A stretch of DNA of 64,000 bases from Tiliqua scincoides (GCF_035046505.1 NC_089823.1:3650767-3714766), one strand, 5' to 3'; positions 1 through 12,250 are shown, counted from the first letter of the stretch. Notes: generated by a model from the sequence alone, not told the origin. Program-made: numbers and translations.

Positions 1-154
1 TGGGTATGTGTGTTTCATCTGGCCCTGGTAAGCCCTGCTTCCCAGTGATGGTCCCAGGCAGTCACACAGGCCCCGGTGCGAGTGGTTGGACAAGACAGAA
101 ATGTTTTAAATGAATAAATGTGTATTACTCTTAAATCTCAGGACTCTTTCCATA

Positions 155-300
155 GGGGAGCAGGGCTTAGATCATGTGCTTTGTGTGCAGAAGTTCCCAG
201 GTTCAGTCCCTGAAAGCATCACCAAGTAGGGCTGGGAATGATCCTAGTATAACAGTACTAAACCTGAGGGACCCAGGCACTAGTCAGCTTCCTATGTAAT
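155..300 (+). repeat. tRNA-like SINE, diverged
   Basis: GATCATGTGCTTTGTGTGC, GTTCAGTCCCTG (a B-box-like motif), AGTAGGGCTGGGAA and a terminal CAGCTTCCTATGT match a squamate SINE family seen elsewhere here (2.50-2.69, 8.65-8.79, 9.23-9.35 and 22.76-23.12 kb). It lies just upstream of the C2CD3 exon. Confidence 0.45.
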
Positions 301-325
301 GACTCAAATTGTTTTCCTTCCTCAG

Positions 326-1333
326 ATCTACAGAACAGTGTAGTGAAAAATGCAGAAGACTCTTCTGGTGCTCAGGGGAATCATGGCCAGTGTTCAGGTG
401 CAAATGTTGCCCCTTGTGGTGTTCTGGACCAAAAAAATGGAGTTGATAGGACTCAGATTCTCAGGGACCACCCAAGGAATGAACCCTCAAGTGCCTGGGT
501 AGAGGAGGAGGAGGAGGAGGAAGTGCCTTTACTGCCTCTTGGAGAGCCGCCCTGTGGAAGAGGCACACTGTATGAATTCCTCAATCACGCCAGCTCCCAG
601 AATGACCCTCCCTTATCTGTACACTGTAACCAGAGGGGAGAAGATGCTGGTCACGTCTCCTACAGTGAGGAAGAGTATGAAGAGGATGTCATAGAACCGC
701 GAACACTAAATGAAATCACAACTGTGACGGACAAAACCAGTCCCTGGTCCAGCCTGGTCTCCGAATCAGAGCAGGATCTTGACCAAGAGGCAATAATCAT
801 AAGGAATGCTGAACAGCTTCCAGGAGCTGCTGAACACGTCATGAACTTGGGGAGCTCAAGAAGCAGCCCTTTGTCCAGTGAAATCCAGGATGGACCTCAG
901 AGCTTGCCCAGCACTGTTAGATCCAGCAATAGTCCCTTTGGAGAAGGAGAGAGTGATGAGCGTGTCGGGAGAAAAGTCCTTGACGATGAGAGTGAAGAGC
1001 TGCTCCAGCCCGCCTCTGTCTCCGTTGCAAATCAAGAAGGTGGCAGACCCACAGAAACACAAAAGGCAGATCATAGAGGAGCACAAGGAATGCAGGACAG
1101 AGGGGCTAGCGGGGAACTATTTCCTTTGAATGATGGAGAGTTTGCAATGTCCAAGGCTGCTGCTGCAGAGGTGGAGGAACGAACTGGGGGTTTGCATGGT
1201 GAGGAAGGAAATACGAATGAAGAAAGTCCCCAGTGTTGCTCCCGGTTGTCGGACACTGAACAGTACACTGAAAGCTGTGCTGCTGGGAGTCTTGAAAGCC
1301 CACTTGAAGTGTCAGATAAGCCTCTGAAGGCCA
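326..1333 (+). CDS. C2CD3: C2CD3, large 3'-proximal coding exon (partial gene)
   Basis: C2CD3 is a centriolar protein needed for distal centriole elongation and ciliogenesis. This exon encodes about 335 residues of its acidic, low-complexity C-terminal region. It follows a pyrimidine-rich acceptor with AG at 324-325 and stays open to 1422. The recognisable stretch includes PLLPLGEPP, GTLYEFLNHA and EEEYEEDVIEPRTLNEITTVTDKTSPWSS (shown here in pieces: EEEYEEDVIEPRTLNE, then ITTVTDKTSPWSS), which resembles the C2CD3 C-terminus as I remember it. Identity is supported by synteny with UCP3, UCP2 and DNAJB13. The 3' boundary is weak: GT at 1334-1335 gives a phase that fits the next exon, and GT at 1336-1337 is an alternative. 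No strong donor consensus is present, so the end is the uncertain part. Upstream exons lie outside the window. Confidence 0.72.
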
Positions 1334-2111
1334 GTGTAGTCCTGTATCCTTTTTCATTGAGTTCACCAAGCAAATGCTGTAGTAGTCACTTGCACTGTTC
1401 AGTAACACTTCCATTCACTTGAAACCAGCTTGCTGTGACCAGTAGGAGCAGAAAGATCCTCTCCAACTTGGTGTTGTAGTAGTGTGATACATTGTCCACT
1501 AGCACCATTTTTGAAAGGAAGATGGCTGTCTTAGTGGCTACTAGCCACTGTAATTAGATGTGCAGCCTCCATTCAGGCTCAGCATATTGGTGGTCATATC
1601 AATAAAAAACATGACAAGCTGGTGGCATGACAGGCCAGCAGCTATTAGGAAAGATGCCACCCTCCAAGCAAGAAAGTAGAGACAGGGCTGTTCCCAGGAA
1701 AATGGGCTAGTTCATCTCACGTTTTTAAGCTCTGGCCAACTTTTCAGTGTGTTCTTGCAAATGCTATCTTTATTATCAGTTGGAAAAAATTGTCGGTTTA
1801 TGGGTGGCACTGCACATATCAATTTCTGCAAAGGGTGCCTCCATGTTCTTGGGCAGAGGCATTGTATAACTCAAGGCAATCCCACCATATGTCTATTTTA
1901 AGGCTCTGTGAAGAAGAACCATGACACAGAGCCATGTGTTCACTATTTTATTAAGTATTTGCAGGTAATAAAGTCGCATGCAGCCAAATGAATGCTGGGT
2001 ACGAGTGGATCAAGAATGTTTGATCCCATCAAGGACAGGGCCCCAATACCCTTGAAATTTCCTCACTATTATATAGTCCACCGTTGAGGCCAGGTGTCAT
2101 GAACCTGTCTT

Positions 2112-2440
2112 CACACAGATCCAGCATGGTGTATGAACTTTTATTGTTGTGTTGATTCTCTGTAAGAGGGAGGGGTATTCATCACTGATGGGTAGTCCCT
2201 CCTGCTGTAAGAGGCAGTGCTGAAATGGATTTGGGGGAGGGCTTCCCAGTCCTTGGTTTCAGCTCTGCCTTGCACAGAGCAGGTCGTGTGGAAGCTGAGC
2301 CCTAGCCAGCTCAACAGTCTCCCCTGGAATTCTTCAGCATTTTCGCCTTCCCTCTTGCCTCGACCGCTCCTCTCCCTTCTTGCAGCATGGTGTACAGACT
2401 TCTGTTGTGTTGATTCTCCAAAAAACATGACAAGATGGTG
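2112..2440. repeat. Imperfect direct repeat in C2CD3 intron
   Basis: CAGCATGGTGTA followed by a TTGTTGTGTTGATTCTC motif occurs at about 2122-2162 and again at 2384-2419, roughly 260 nt apart. CAAAAAACATGACAAG at about 2419 also resembles a block at about 1603. Apart from this, 1336-3262 looks like unremarkable intron. Confidence 0.4.
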
Positions 2441-2499
2441 GTTGTTTTTTTTTTTTAATTGTATGAAGTTCTGTATACAGAAGTATGCAATTCTCCTAT

Positions 2500-2690
2500 A
2501 CTTACTCAGTGGCAGACTATTTAATTTACATGCAGAAGGTCCAGGGTTCAGCTTCCAACACTTCTAGTTAAATCAGTTGCAGGTAGCAGGGATAGGGAAG
2601 AGTCCATGCCTGGGTTCCTGGACAGCTCTTAGATTGACTAGATGGAGCAATGGCTCCATAGACCAAATTCACCCTTCATTTTAGGGGTCA
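2500..2690 (+). repeat. tRNA-like SINE, diverged
   Basis: CATGCAGAAGGTCCAGGGTTCAG carries the B-box-like centre of the family (read as CATGCAGAAGGTCC plus AGGGTTCAG). AGATGGAGCAATGGCTC matches its 3' part. It is strongly diverged. Confidence 0.4.
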
Positions 2691-3262
2691 CCATGCAGAC
2701 TCCCGCTTTGAGAATAACTGAATAATCTGCTCATATCCTGTGCAGGGAAACAGCAAAATTCCCTAGCAGAGCCTGACTAGAAGTAGCCAAGACTAGAGCA
2801 GTCAATCGGAGAGAAAACCAGGGCTAATGTTCACCGTTAGGTGAGTGCTTTGGGCTCACACAAGCTTTTAATCATTTTGTTGATGTTTTTGCCATCTCAT
2901 TCTAGCTATTCTCTCACAGCACACAATTTGGGGATTTCTGGTGTAGATAGTAGTAGATCAGTAGGTGGCATATTGGTCTGGCTTGGAATAAGGCAGCCCC
3001 TTCAACCTGGCATAGTTAAATAGCCCTGCAGAACTCTAGAAGGAGAAGGAAAAGAGCAAGCCTACCTGCTAGCACAAACACATTTTGCACTTGGTATATG
3101 CAGAGTAGCTTCCTCATGCCAATATGGTGAATTCTACAGCTGCATAACCTCGAATGCTTATTGGTAGTGCTTGGAAAGGACATTGGTTCTGCATAACAAC
3201 TGCATATCCCACAGTCCACTACCCAGCAAGAATAACAAGCTGCTCCAGTGTCTCTTCCTTAG

Positions 3263-3381
3263 CTCAGCCCTTCAGATCTGATCCTGTTGTTGTCCCCAAC
3301 TTTTTCCTTCCCGTGCAACATCTGGAAGCTTCTATGAGGCTGCTCAGTGTTTCTCCTTCCCTGTTGGCAACTTCGAGCAAA
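3263..3381 (+). CDS. C2CD3: C2CD3, penultimate coding exon (candidate)
   Basis: This short exon sits between a good acceptor (pyrimidine tract ending TTAG at 3259-3262) and a near-consensus donor (AAA|GTAAGT, GT at 3382-3383). It reads QPFRSDPVVVPNFFLP followed by VQHLEASMRLLSVSPSLL. If the previous exon ends at 1333, the split codon joins in frame. The exon ends in phase 0, which matches the phase-0 start of the exon at 15003. A second acceptor with AG at 3266-3267 would start the exon five bases later in a different phase. The composition and the VPNFFLP / LEASMRLLS motifs are what I expect near the C2CD3 C-terminus. No alignment was run. Confidence 0.6.
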
Positions 3382-3789
3382 GTAAGTATAGCAGGATCTT
3401 GCACTTTCTTGCCTGGATGAGTCACAGTCTTTCCTTCTAGCAAAAATGTAGATTGGATGAGTATCCTGCTTTCTTTCTATAATTAATGAGCACTCCTTTT
3501 GAGTAGATCAATCTGCCAAGGAAAAGATGACCTCCAAGGTAAGTACAGCCTGAGCCATTAGAGGCCTTACTGGCAGCCTGTGCACAGTTCTGCCATCACA
3601 CCCCACAAACTTAACTTGGAGGTTTGGGCATGGGATTCCGATGTAGGATGCAGCACATGCCCTGCAGGCATGGCTGTATCAGTGCTGGAAAGTTAGATAG
3701 GAGTAGGCCCTGAATGGGTTCCAGAGTACTTTATACCATTGCAAGTTCCAACTGTTATCACAGTGGTCCCGTCTCAGATGTAGGAAGGC

Positions 3790-5080
3790 GTGAATGACTT
3801 TCAAGATTGGATCTAGGAGTGTGGGTCAGGGATTAATGAATGTACTGGGGAAAGGAGCTTCTAACAATTCATACCTTGCTCTTGAACTTTTGGATGTTGG
3901 TAGGAGATGTAGGCTTAACAAAGGGATAAACCAAGATGGCCAAGTTTACAGGTGGCACCAAGCTATTCAGGGTGGTAAAAACCAAAGCAGATTGTGGAGA
4001 GCTCTAAAAGGACCTCCCCAGACTCGATGAATGAGCAACCAAATGGCAAATGTGGTTCAGTGTAAGTATATGTAAAGTGTTGCACACTGGGACAAAAAAA
4101 TCCCAACTTCATGTATATGCTAATGGGATCAGAGCTCTGGGTGACAAACCTGGAGAGAGATCTTGGGGTTGTGGTGGATAGCTGAACGAAACATGACCCC
4201 TAGCATGGAATGTGTCTTTTTCGCAGCTGCTGCATTCTAGGTTCATTAGATGGGGATCGCGAGTAAGACTGCTCTCATTATAATACCCCTGTACAGATCT
4301 GTAATACGGCCCCATTTGGAATACTGGGTACAGTTCTAGGCACCACACCTGAAGAAGAGTATTGTAGTGCTGGGAAAGGTGCCAAAGAGAGCAACCAAAA
4401 TGATCAGAGGGCTGGAGCGCCATCCTTACAAAATACTAATAAAGAACTACCCCATCCCTCATGGCCTTTCTGCGAGGTCTCAACATTTGTGTTTCGCCTG
4501 GTGTTGGAGTGATGCTTGTTGTCTGACCTCTTGTGTCTTTGTCTCTGGAATGATGCTGTGGTCTAAATAGTTACGTGCACCTCCCCTCCATGGTTTTATT
4601 GTTCTTATTTATGATTTTATTTATTGCTTTACATATTGTACATTTTAGTGTGTAAGCCGCCTTGGGCATTTGCTTCGGCATGGAAAAGGAGGGATATAAA
4701 TCTTTTAAATAAGTAAATAATAATTGGGCTGTTTGGCACTTTTAGCTTGGGGGGAAAAAGTGATATAAGGGGACGCATGGCTGAGATTTGTATATTTATG
4801 TGGAGAGAGGCAGGATTTCTTCCTCTCAATCCTAGAATGACACTGATTAAGACAGACAGTAGGAGAGAGATAAGACACTTCATACAGCTGTTAATTAGTT
4901 TGTGGAAGTGGTTGCCACAAGATGTACTGGTGACCACTGGGTTGGATGGCTTCAGTGGTTGGAGAGAAGTATTCTTTCTCTGCTCCACATGGGCTTCCCA
5001 GAGGTAGCTGGTTAGGGTACTGTGAGAAACAGGATGCTGGATGGACCTCTGATCTGATCCTGCTGGACTTTTCTTATGTA
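3790..5080 (+). mobile_element. Old CR1-like LINE, split by a second element
   Basis: 3790-4440 shows decayed CR1 reverse-transcriptase 3' sequence (GGCACCAAGCTATTCAGGGT, ATGGCAAATGTGGTTCAGTG, GAGCAACCAAAATGATCAG). 4780-5080 shows the matching CR1 3' end (GGTTGCCACAAGATGTACTG, GATCTGATCCTGCTGG). Between them, about 4441-4730, is an unrelated A/T-rich tail ending GGGATATAAATCTTTTAAAT then (AAT)n. I read this as a CR1 copy interrupted by an L2- or SINE-type insertion. Confidence 0.6.
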
Positions 5081-5412
5081 ATGAGATTATAGCAGAAAAC
5101 TTCAAGTAAGGTGGACAGGTGGGCTGTTTGGGGAACTCTGGAAGCAAGCTGTATTCATAAGTAATACATCAAAAGCCATTGGTTGTGAATGTATAAGTGC
5201 ATGAAGGTGCTTATTTCCAGTGTGTGCGTTTTGAAATGGGGTGTGGGTTTCTTCAAAAGAATTTTCTTTAAAGCGTCAGCAGTTGGTTTTTTTATAGTCT
5301 GTCTCTGAAAGTTGTTTACAACTGCACCCATAAATTCTGTGACCTGGTATAGGTTTCTCTGGACAAGTACTTCTTGTTCTGGTGGTCAAACCTATTGGCT
5401 ATCCCTTCCAGT

Positions 5413-5640
5413 AAACGCAAATGGAATGAGTTAATTTCCCATATCTTTGACCGACTATTTCTGAAGAACATTTCAAAAGAAGAGGCATCTTGTCTGGCTG
5501 AAGCCCCAGATACAGAACCTAATGAGCAGGATCTAGTATTAAATGAGGCAGCCACAGAATATTCTTTACCAGGGTTTCTAGATTTTCATATGTTTGGGGA
5601 CCAATGTCAAGAACTGAGGCTGTGTTGGTCCAAAAGGAAA
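5413..5640 (+). other. Unassigned open stretch in C2CD3 intron, possible exon
   Basis: After an AG at 5411-5412 (TCCCTTCCAG) a frame stays open to 5682. It reads KRKWNELISHIFDRLFLKN, then ISKEEASCLAEAPDTEPNEQ, then DLVLNEAATEYSLPGFLDF. The peptide is not low-complexity and does not look like any LINE in the window. I do not recognise it. It could be an alternative C2CD3 exon or an old exon or pseudogene fragment. Against it, no good donor follows, and the exons at 3263-3381 and 15003-15146 already join in phase without it. Confidence 0.25.
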
Positions 5641-6627
5641 GGAAAAGGGCTTAGGAGTTCAGTATGTGGAATCATGGAATAGTTCCAGCTTGGAACAATT
5701 TCAGTTCATTCTGCCTGTGATATGATTAAATTCAGACCTTCCAGGGAAGGAGAAGCATTGTGTAAGGGTTTCAGTAAGGGTTTTTGAAGATACTGCATCC
5801 ATATCCCTTCCTTAGCACAGGTTCATCTGTTTGCACCCAGGTCTGCAACAGCAGAAAGGAAAGCACTGCAATCTTGCAAGGGACCTACCAGTCCTAACTG
5901 AAACCTGAACTCGGCACCCTTCCAGTGTCCCCTGGGAGCAGAAAATCTTTGCACTTCTATTCTTTTTCCCATAAAAAATGTCCATAATTGTCATAAAGTC
6001 ACTAGTAATAAAATGAATGGATATGATACTAGTCAAATTGTTTAGCAGCTCAAATTAGCGATTAAGGGCACAGCCCAAGCTCACCATTGGGCTGATGCAA
6101 GTTCCTTGCGCTGGCCCAGGAGGGTCGCAAGCGTGCTGTAAAGCATGTTTGCACCTCCTCTAGAGTCGGCTGGGCCGGCACATGCTAGCCCACAGAGGCT
6201 GAATCAAGCCTCTGTGTTGGCTCAGGCAGGCAGGCTTGAGTCAGCCGACACAAGGGTTTGGGGTGGGCGAGGAGGAGGTGGGGGACATTCCGGGACGAGG
6301 GGAGGGCAGGGGAACAGGAGGCAGGGCTGGGACCCGGCAGGTATGCTGGATCCTAGCCCCTGTTCCCGAGCAACACAGAGCCGTTCCAAGCCGCTCCACT
6401 CTCATCAGGCTTATGCCACCTCTGGAGGTGGTGCAAGTCTGAGGAAACCCATTAGGCCTGCAGTGGCTTACCTGGGGGTAAGGGGAAGAGTTTTTCCTTA
6501 CCTCCAGCCGAGCCACTTTGGGCCCCTGTCTTGCACTGGATACAGCGCGCACTTCCTGGCCTACCTGTTCCACCACAAGATAGGATTGCACTGTAAGATT
6601 TTTTTCAGGAGATGATTCCCTAGCATG

Positions 6628-6628
6628 C

Positions 6629-6655
<27 letters not shown>
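6628..6655. repeat. (TG)n microsatellite
   Basis: Fourteen perfect TG units lie in C2CD3 intron sequence. Between 5.1 and 8.6 kb I see no convincing gene apart from the unassigned open stretch at 5413, and little recognisable repeat other than a MIR-like piece near 7.98-8.07 kb. Confidence 0.95.
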
Positions 6656-6659
<4 letters not shown>

Positions 6660-8649
6660 GGGGGTTAATGTAAAACCAAAAGAACACATAATTCAAGCAT
6701 GTAAAATTGGATTCTAATCAATTGGGGCACTAGAAAATTTTCTGATTCAGAAGTAAAAAAAATCCCTACTCCACCTTGGGAGACCTCCAGAAACCCAAGG
6801 GCTGGACCCTTCAGCTCATTGGGCACGTTCCTTACACTAATCCAGAGCACAACTCAACTATAAAAAGAATAGTTGCAACCTGCTGCTATGACCACCCCAC
6901 CTGCCAGAGATTAGCCATCATTGTGCTACAACATAGGGCTTGTCTCAGGGGAATGAAAGCTGCTCTGTTGAGGTTAATTCCTTTCCTACGAGCCCTGTCT
7001 GTCTCATTCAATCTCTTGGTCCTCTTAGCAGCCTGATCCTTAAGAAGTGACTGCCTCAGGCACAAGCAAAGCTGTTTACTATCTCTGATGCTTAGAAAAT
7101 CCTGAGTTCACCTCCCAGTAATCTCAGGACAGGGCTTCGATTTCCAGGCCTGGGAAGTGCAGCCTCCTGTTTCTTACTTTTCTCTCCTCTTCTGGAGAGC
7201 AGGACTATGTTATTGTGTGCTTTTTAAAAATAATACATTTCAGTTTTACAAATCCTTCACAGAAACACACAAAACAGTTGCAATTTCAAACATGTACTGA
7301 ATACAACTCATCAAAAGTAAGGAGATAGTAAAGATAGTTGGGTGGGAAAGCTTTGCTTGACCCAAGAGAAGAGGAACTGAATCTAGTTCTACATAGCATA
7401 AGTTAAAAGTTCTCTGACCCCTTCTGCAGGCTGCCAGCTCATTGGTCGCAAAGGAGCATACGCCAACAATCTATTATAAGACAGTTCTGGGGAGAGGGGT
7501 GCATAGCCCAATAGCATGTGCTTCTCTCTAATGGTCAGTGATGGTTCCAGTACCAAGCTCATGATAATCAAGCTCTTGCTCCAAAAGGGTGTGACAACAG
7601 GCCACTCCACATCAGATGTGTAAACTTAATGCATAATTTTGACTATTAACGGGCAAAACAAGGAATCTAGAAGTGTGCTTTAGAAAAGGAGAACCTGCAG
7701 CTCTCCATTCTAGCTTTTTTGTGTGTGTTTTCTAGATCACTCATGGTGGCTATAAATAGCTGAAGCATGTGATTAGTGCAAATCGCTATTAGAGCTGTTT
7801 TATTTTAAAAATTGTTGAAATACAGTAGTCTTAATACTAGTTAAGTTTAAAGCCATAGCATGAATAGTTTTTGTACATAAGAACAAAAGTATAATGTCCA
7901 TAATAAAAGGCCATTTTGAATTTTAAACATCACAATTTCCTGTCCTCCTGCTACAACTTGAACCCTTGATCAGAGCGAGCCTGAGTTCAAATTCAACCTC
8001 AGTCACTAACCAGGATCCCTTGGCCTCAGTTCCCCATTTGTAAAAAGCATATATTATTGATCCATCCAAAGAAGCCAAGCACAGAGATCTGTATTGCAAA
8101 GTACAGGTTGAGCCTCATTAATCACATGGGTTCCTTTCCCAGAACTCAGTGGGTGGCAAAAGCACTAAAGCAAATCCATTTAGCTCCCTTGCTCCATGAT
8201 TTAAAAACAGCCTGGCTGACCTTTGTGATGTAAGATAAGACTCCTTAAGAAGACAATCCATCAATCAGTCCTCCTCCAAGCACTTAGAAAGGTGCTTCAC
8301 TCAGCCCCTCCCTTCACCGATGCAAAGTGATCACCTTTCTTTCACTTGCTCAGGGGGAAGGGAGGGGTCGCCTGGAGAAAGGAGGATTGATGGATTGTCA
8401 GCCAGCTGCCCCCTCTCTCTCTCATTAAGGAGGCTATTGTTAAAGTACTGTTCAGTTTTTTAAGCTGATTTTAAAGTGATTTATTTTTCCCCTTCTCCAG
8501 GGATCAGCACATTCCTTCTCATTTGCAGTGGCCATTCGTGTTGAGTCAAATCCATGTATAACAAGGCTGGACCTGTACTTTGTACAGTACAAATGTGTAC
8601 ATTATTGTGGTTAATAGATGATACAATATGAGAACATTTGCTACTTGCT

Positions 8650-8790
8650 TATACTGAGTTAGAACTTGAGTCCATCTAGTCCAGGACTGTATTTTCTGAC
8701 TGGCTGCAGCTCTCCAGGGCCTTGGGCAGAGATACCTTGCTGTCTGCAGTGCTTTTACTGGGGTTGAACTGGGACCCCTGCACACAAGAA
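8650..8790 (-). repeat. tRNA-like SINE (minus orientation)
   Basis: TCCATCTAGTCCAGGACTGT, GCTCTCCAGGGCCTTGGGCA and GGGTTGAACTGGGACC are the reverse-strand landmarks of the tRNA-like SINE family. Confidence 0.5.
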
Positions 8791-9046
8791 GTCCCTAATC
8801 TGACTTTTGTAGATTGCGTATGATTGCCTTGGCCATCACTACAAATGGCAATCATAACGCAGATGGAGTTGTGGCAATAGAGCCCAGACTGTAAAATCAG
8901 ATGTGCCTGGACTCTTCCATGGGCTCATCAGTTAAATCTCATTTTGCTTGAGTTGACAGACTCATCCATGCAATCTCTGTGTTCAGGGATGAGGTTGCAG
9001 TTCAGTTGCAGAGCATCTTTTCTGCATGCAACACATTCCTGCTTCA

Positions 9047-9225
9047 GAGCCCAATCCTATCCAATTTACCAGTGCTGGTGAAGCAGTGCCATCGGGGCAT
9101 GCACTGCATCCTGTGGTGGGGAAGCAGTCACAGAGGTCTCCTCAAGGTATGGGAACAGTTGTTCCCTTACCTCAGGGCAGCACTGTGGCTGCACAGGTGT
9201 TGAAAAGTTCAATAGGATTGGGTCC
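9047..9225. mobile_element. Harbinger-like foldback MITE, copy 1, TSD TCA
   Basis: The element opens GAGCCCAATCCTATCC and closes GGATTGGGTCC, with arms inverted. TCA flanks both ends (9044-9046, 9226-9228). The centre holds a GGGAACAGTTGTTCCCTTAC near-palindrome. Other copies lie at 26933, 28573, 30320, 35174, 39490 and 41896. Confidence 0.7.
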
Positions 9226-9350
9226 TCAGTCTCTACCAACATCTCCAGGTAGGGCTTGGAAAGACTCCTCTCTGCCTGAGACCCTGGAGGGACACTGGCA
9301 GTCTGAGTAGACAGTGCTGTGCTAGATGGACCAATGGTCTGATTAGACGG
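9226..9350 (+). repeat. tRNA-like SINE 3' part
   Basis: CATCTCCAGGTAGGGCTTGG, ACCCTGGAGGGACACTGGCA and CTAGATGGACCAATGGTCTG are the 3' half of the family. It abuts, and probably was entered by, the MITE at 9047-9225. Confidence 0.5.
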
Positions 9351-9669
9351 CTTCCCCTATTCCTTTGGTCCATTTTCACATTTTAATCTCACTTTGATAA
9401 AAGTAGAGTCTTGCATGTGAAAGCTCATGCCTCATTAAGCTCTTAAGATGCCCTGTTTCTGATAGGGGAAACTAGCACAGCTGTTGTTTTTGAATGTCTC
9501 AAGGTCAAGAAACTTTCACTGTAAAGTGGTGACTAATTTACTCCAGAGTAGTCAGTAGAACTGCTATGGATTACAGTCTCAGAATGGTAGACAGCTGCCC
9601 AAGCTGGGAGGGTCAGCCAGTTTACATATCTTTAAATGACCCAGAAATACAAGGCAACGTTCTTATAAT

Positions 9670-10046
9670 GTAGAACAGTGTTTTTCAAACTGTTGGTCAG
9701 GACCCACTAGGTGGGTCGTGAGCCAATTTCAGGTGGGTCCCCGTTCATTTCAATATTTTATTTTTAATATATTAGACTTGATGCTACCTTGGGATGTGAC
9801 TGCGTTTAGGGAAATGTTACAAGTCTGTACATAGTAGCTTGTTAAAAGAACATTCTTTTAACAATGATAGTAAATGGGGCTTACTCCTGGGTAAGCATGG
9901 GTAGGTTTGCAGCCTAGGATTGTTCAAAATTTTCCTGCTTGATGATGTCACTTCTGGTCATGACCTCACTTCTGGTGGGTCCTGACAGATTCTCATTCTA
10001 AAATGTAGGTCCCGGTGCTAATTTGTGAGAACCACTGATGTAGAAC
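9670..10046. mobile_element. hAT-type non-autonomous DNA transposon with exact 8-bp TSD
   Basis: TGTAGAAC occurs at 9670-9677 and again at 10039-10046. The 361-bp element between starts AGTGTTTTTCAAACTG and ends TGAGAACCACTGA, which are imperfect inverted ends of the hAT type. The 8-bp duplication fits that superfamily. It has no coding capacity. Confidence 0.8.
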
Positions 10047-10465
10047 AATCTGGATTCATTCAGCTCAGCTTAATTCATAGGCCTGCTGTTGAAATGTGAA
10101 ATACCCTAAACCATTCTCAGGCATGTTAACTTGAAAACTAGGAGAGAACTTAGAAGCAGAGAAGATGATAGGAAAAGCCTGAGTGAGCATTTCTTACACT
10201 GTGTGTCCTGCGTCACTTGCTGACTAAAGCTGTCCATGGGTCAGAAATACAAGCAGGGAGCTGGCTCCAGCTGGTTTCATTTTCCATAGCTTTGGTGTTT
10301 CAGCTGTTGCAATTACACTTGTTTGTTTGAAGATGACATGGAGAGCGAATGAGCTACCAACATAATTTCCTCTTGGCAAACTTGAGAGCTGTGCCCAAGT
10401 AAATTACCTTGAAGCAGAGTATTAAAGTGTATAGAATACATGAAAAAATAGTTTAAATCTCATTT

Positions 10466-11178
10466 ATTCTATGCTTGAGATCATTAGAAAAGGTATTGAG
10501 AACAAAACGGCTAATATTATAATGCCGTTGTACAAATCGATGGTAAGGCCGCACCTGGAGTATTGTGTCCAGTTCTGGTCGCCACATCTCAAAAAGGATA
10601 TAGTGGAAAGGGAAAAGAGAGCAACTAAGATGATTACGGGGCTGGGGCACCTTCCTTATGAGGAAAGGCTACGGCATTTGGGCCTCTTCAGCCTAGAAAA
10701 GAGGCACCTGAGGAGGGACATGATTGAGACATACAAAATTATGCATGGGAAGGATAAAGTGGATGGAGAGATGCTCTTTACACTCTCACATAACACCACA
10801 ACCAGGGGCCATCCACTAAAATTGAGTGTTGAAAGAGTTAGGACAGACAAAAGAAAATATTTCTTTACTCAGTGTGTGGTTGGTCTGTGGAACTCCTTGC
10901 CACAGGATGTGGTGATGGCATCTGGCCTGGATGCCTTTAAAAGGAAATTGGACAAGTTTCTGGAGGAAAAATCCATTACGGGTTACAAGCCATGATGTGT
11001 ATGTGCAACCTCCTGATTTTAGAAATGGGCTATGCCAGATGCAAGGGAGGGCACCAGGATGAGGTCTCTTGTTATCTGGTGTGCTCCCTGGGGCATTTGG
11101 TGGGCCGCTGTGAGATACAGGAAGCTGGACTAGATGGGCCTATGGCCTGATCCAGTGGGGCTGTTCTTATGTTCTTAT
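10466..11178 (+). mobile_element. CR1 LINE, 5'-truncated, young-looking
   Basis: A 174-codon frame (10471-10995) encodes the end of the CR1 reverse transcriptase: [53 protein letters not shown], then [20 protein letters not shown]. The 3' end GGCTGTTCTTATGTTCTTAT carries the CR1 octamer. It is inserted in the same strand as C2CD3, inside its long intron. No functional reverse transcriptase remains, because the 5' part is absent. Confidence 0.92.
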
Positions 11179-11334
11179 TTAGCTTGCTCCTGTCAGCAAC
11201 AGCTGAAACTAGGTTGGAACATTCTAGAATCAGCTAATAATACTTTTAATGAGATAGCCCCGAAGAGAGCACTTGCATGTCTGAAACCAGAAAGTGATTA
11301 CCTGGCTACAATGTGTTAACTGTTTATGTTTTAA

Positions 11335-11790
11335 TAATTATTCTTAGTATTTGTATAGTACTTTTTTGAGCATGCAAAGTGCTTCACTTGTGTTATTTTG
11401 ATGTAATCATTACAGCAACCCTGTTGGACTAACAGCCCAGTCCTGAGCTGCCCAGTGCATGGGGCTGCAGCAGCACCGAAAATGGCTGCTGCCACATCCA
11501 GCACACTTCAGACAGCTGTCACCTCCTCCTTGGGAGAAGGGGACTTTCATCCCCTTCCCCCGGGTAAAGCAAATAGCCCCACAATGGGGCAACTTGATTC
11601 TACAGCAACCCAAAAGTCAGCGTAAAATCAAGAGCCTCCGTGTCCAGCAGCCAGCCCAACATGGAGGCTCTGGATCCGGTGGAGCAAAGCTGTATCATTA
11701 TTCCCTCTTGCAGCTGGGGTTCAGAGACTAAGAGGGGTGGCTTGCCCAAGACCATCTCCTAAGTTCATGACAGAAGGGAGACTCTGAAAA
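11335..11790 (+). repeat. MIR-like SINE interrupted by a second element
   Basis: GTATTTGTATAGTACTTTTT, then GCAAAGTGCTTCACTTGTG and CATTACAGCAACCCTGTTGG form a MIR 5'/core part. AGCTGGGGTTCAGAGACTAA and GGTGGCTTGCCCAAGACC form its 3' part after about 260 bp of unrelated sequence (about 11,430-11,690, starting CAGCCCAGTCCTGAGCTGCC). Confidence 0.6.
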
Positions 11791-12250
11791 AGTTATTATT
11801 CATAGTTCCTTCCCTTGGCCACTGTGCTGCAACAACTCTTGCATTCTTGCTAGTTCTTGATAGACCATTCAAGGTAATTAATAATCACAATTATCTTGTT
11901 ATTGTTGTATTTGAATTGTTGTAAGGCACCTTGTGCTTGCAATGAAGAGAGACAGGATATATTCTGTATTACAAATAAGCAGCACAAAACAATAAATGCA
12001 AGCACAGAGGCAACATATAAAAATACAAAAATCCAGAATCTACTGCTGAAGAAACTGATGCAGCAAAATTGACCAGCATCCAGGCCAAAAGGAATAAACA
12101 GAAATGTTCAGGTGATGGCAGAAGGCTCTCCCAGGAGATCTGTGGAGGGAGAAAGCTCCAGCAAGTGGGTGCTACCCCCTGAGCCTGCAATCATCTGGAG
12201 AAACTCTTTGATTGTACAACTGTACCAGTTCAGCCAGGGTGACTAGTACT

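Noticed and set aside
660-1414. Minus-strand open frames over the C2CD3 exon
   Set aside because: They are shadows of the plus-strand exon, which has the splice signals and acidic C2CD3-like peptide.
3507-3538. Possible small C2CD3 exon before GTAAGT at 3539
   Set aside because: The donor looks good, but the acceptor is poor, and joining it to the phase-0 exon ending at 3381 gives an immediate stop.
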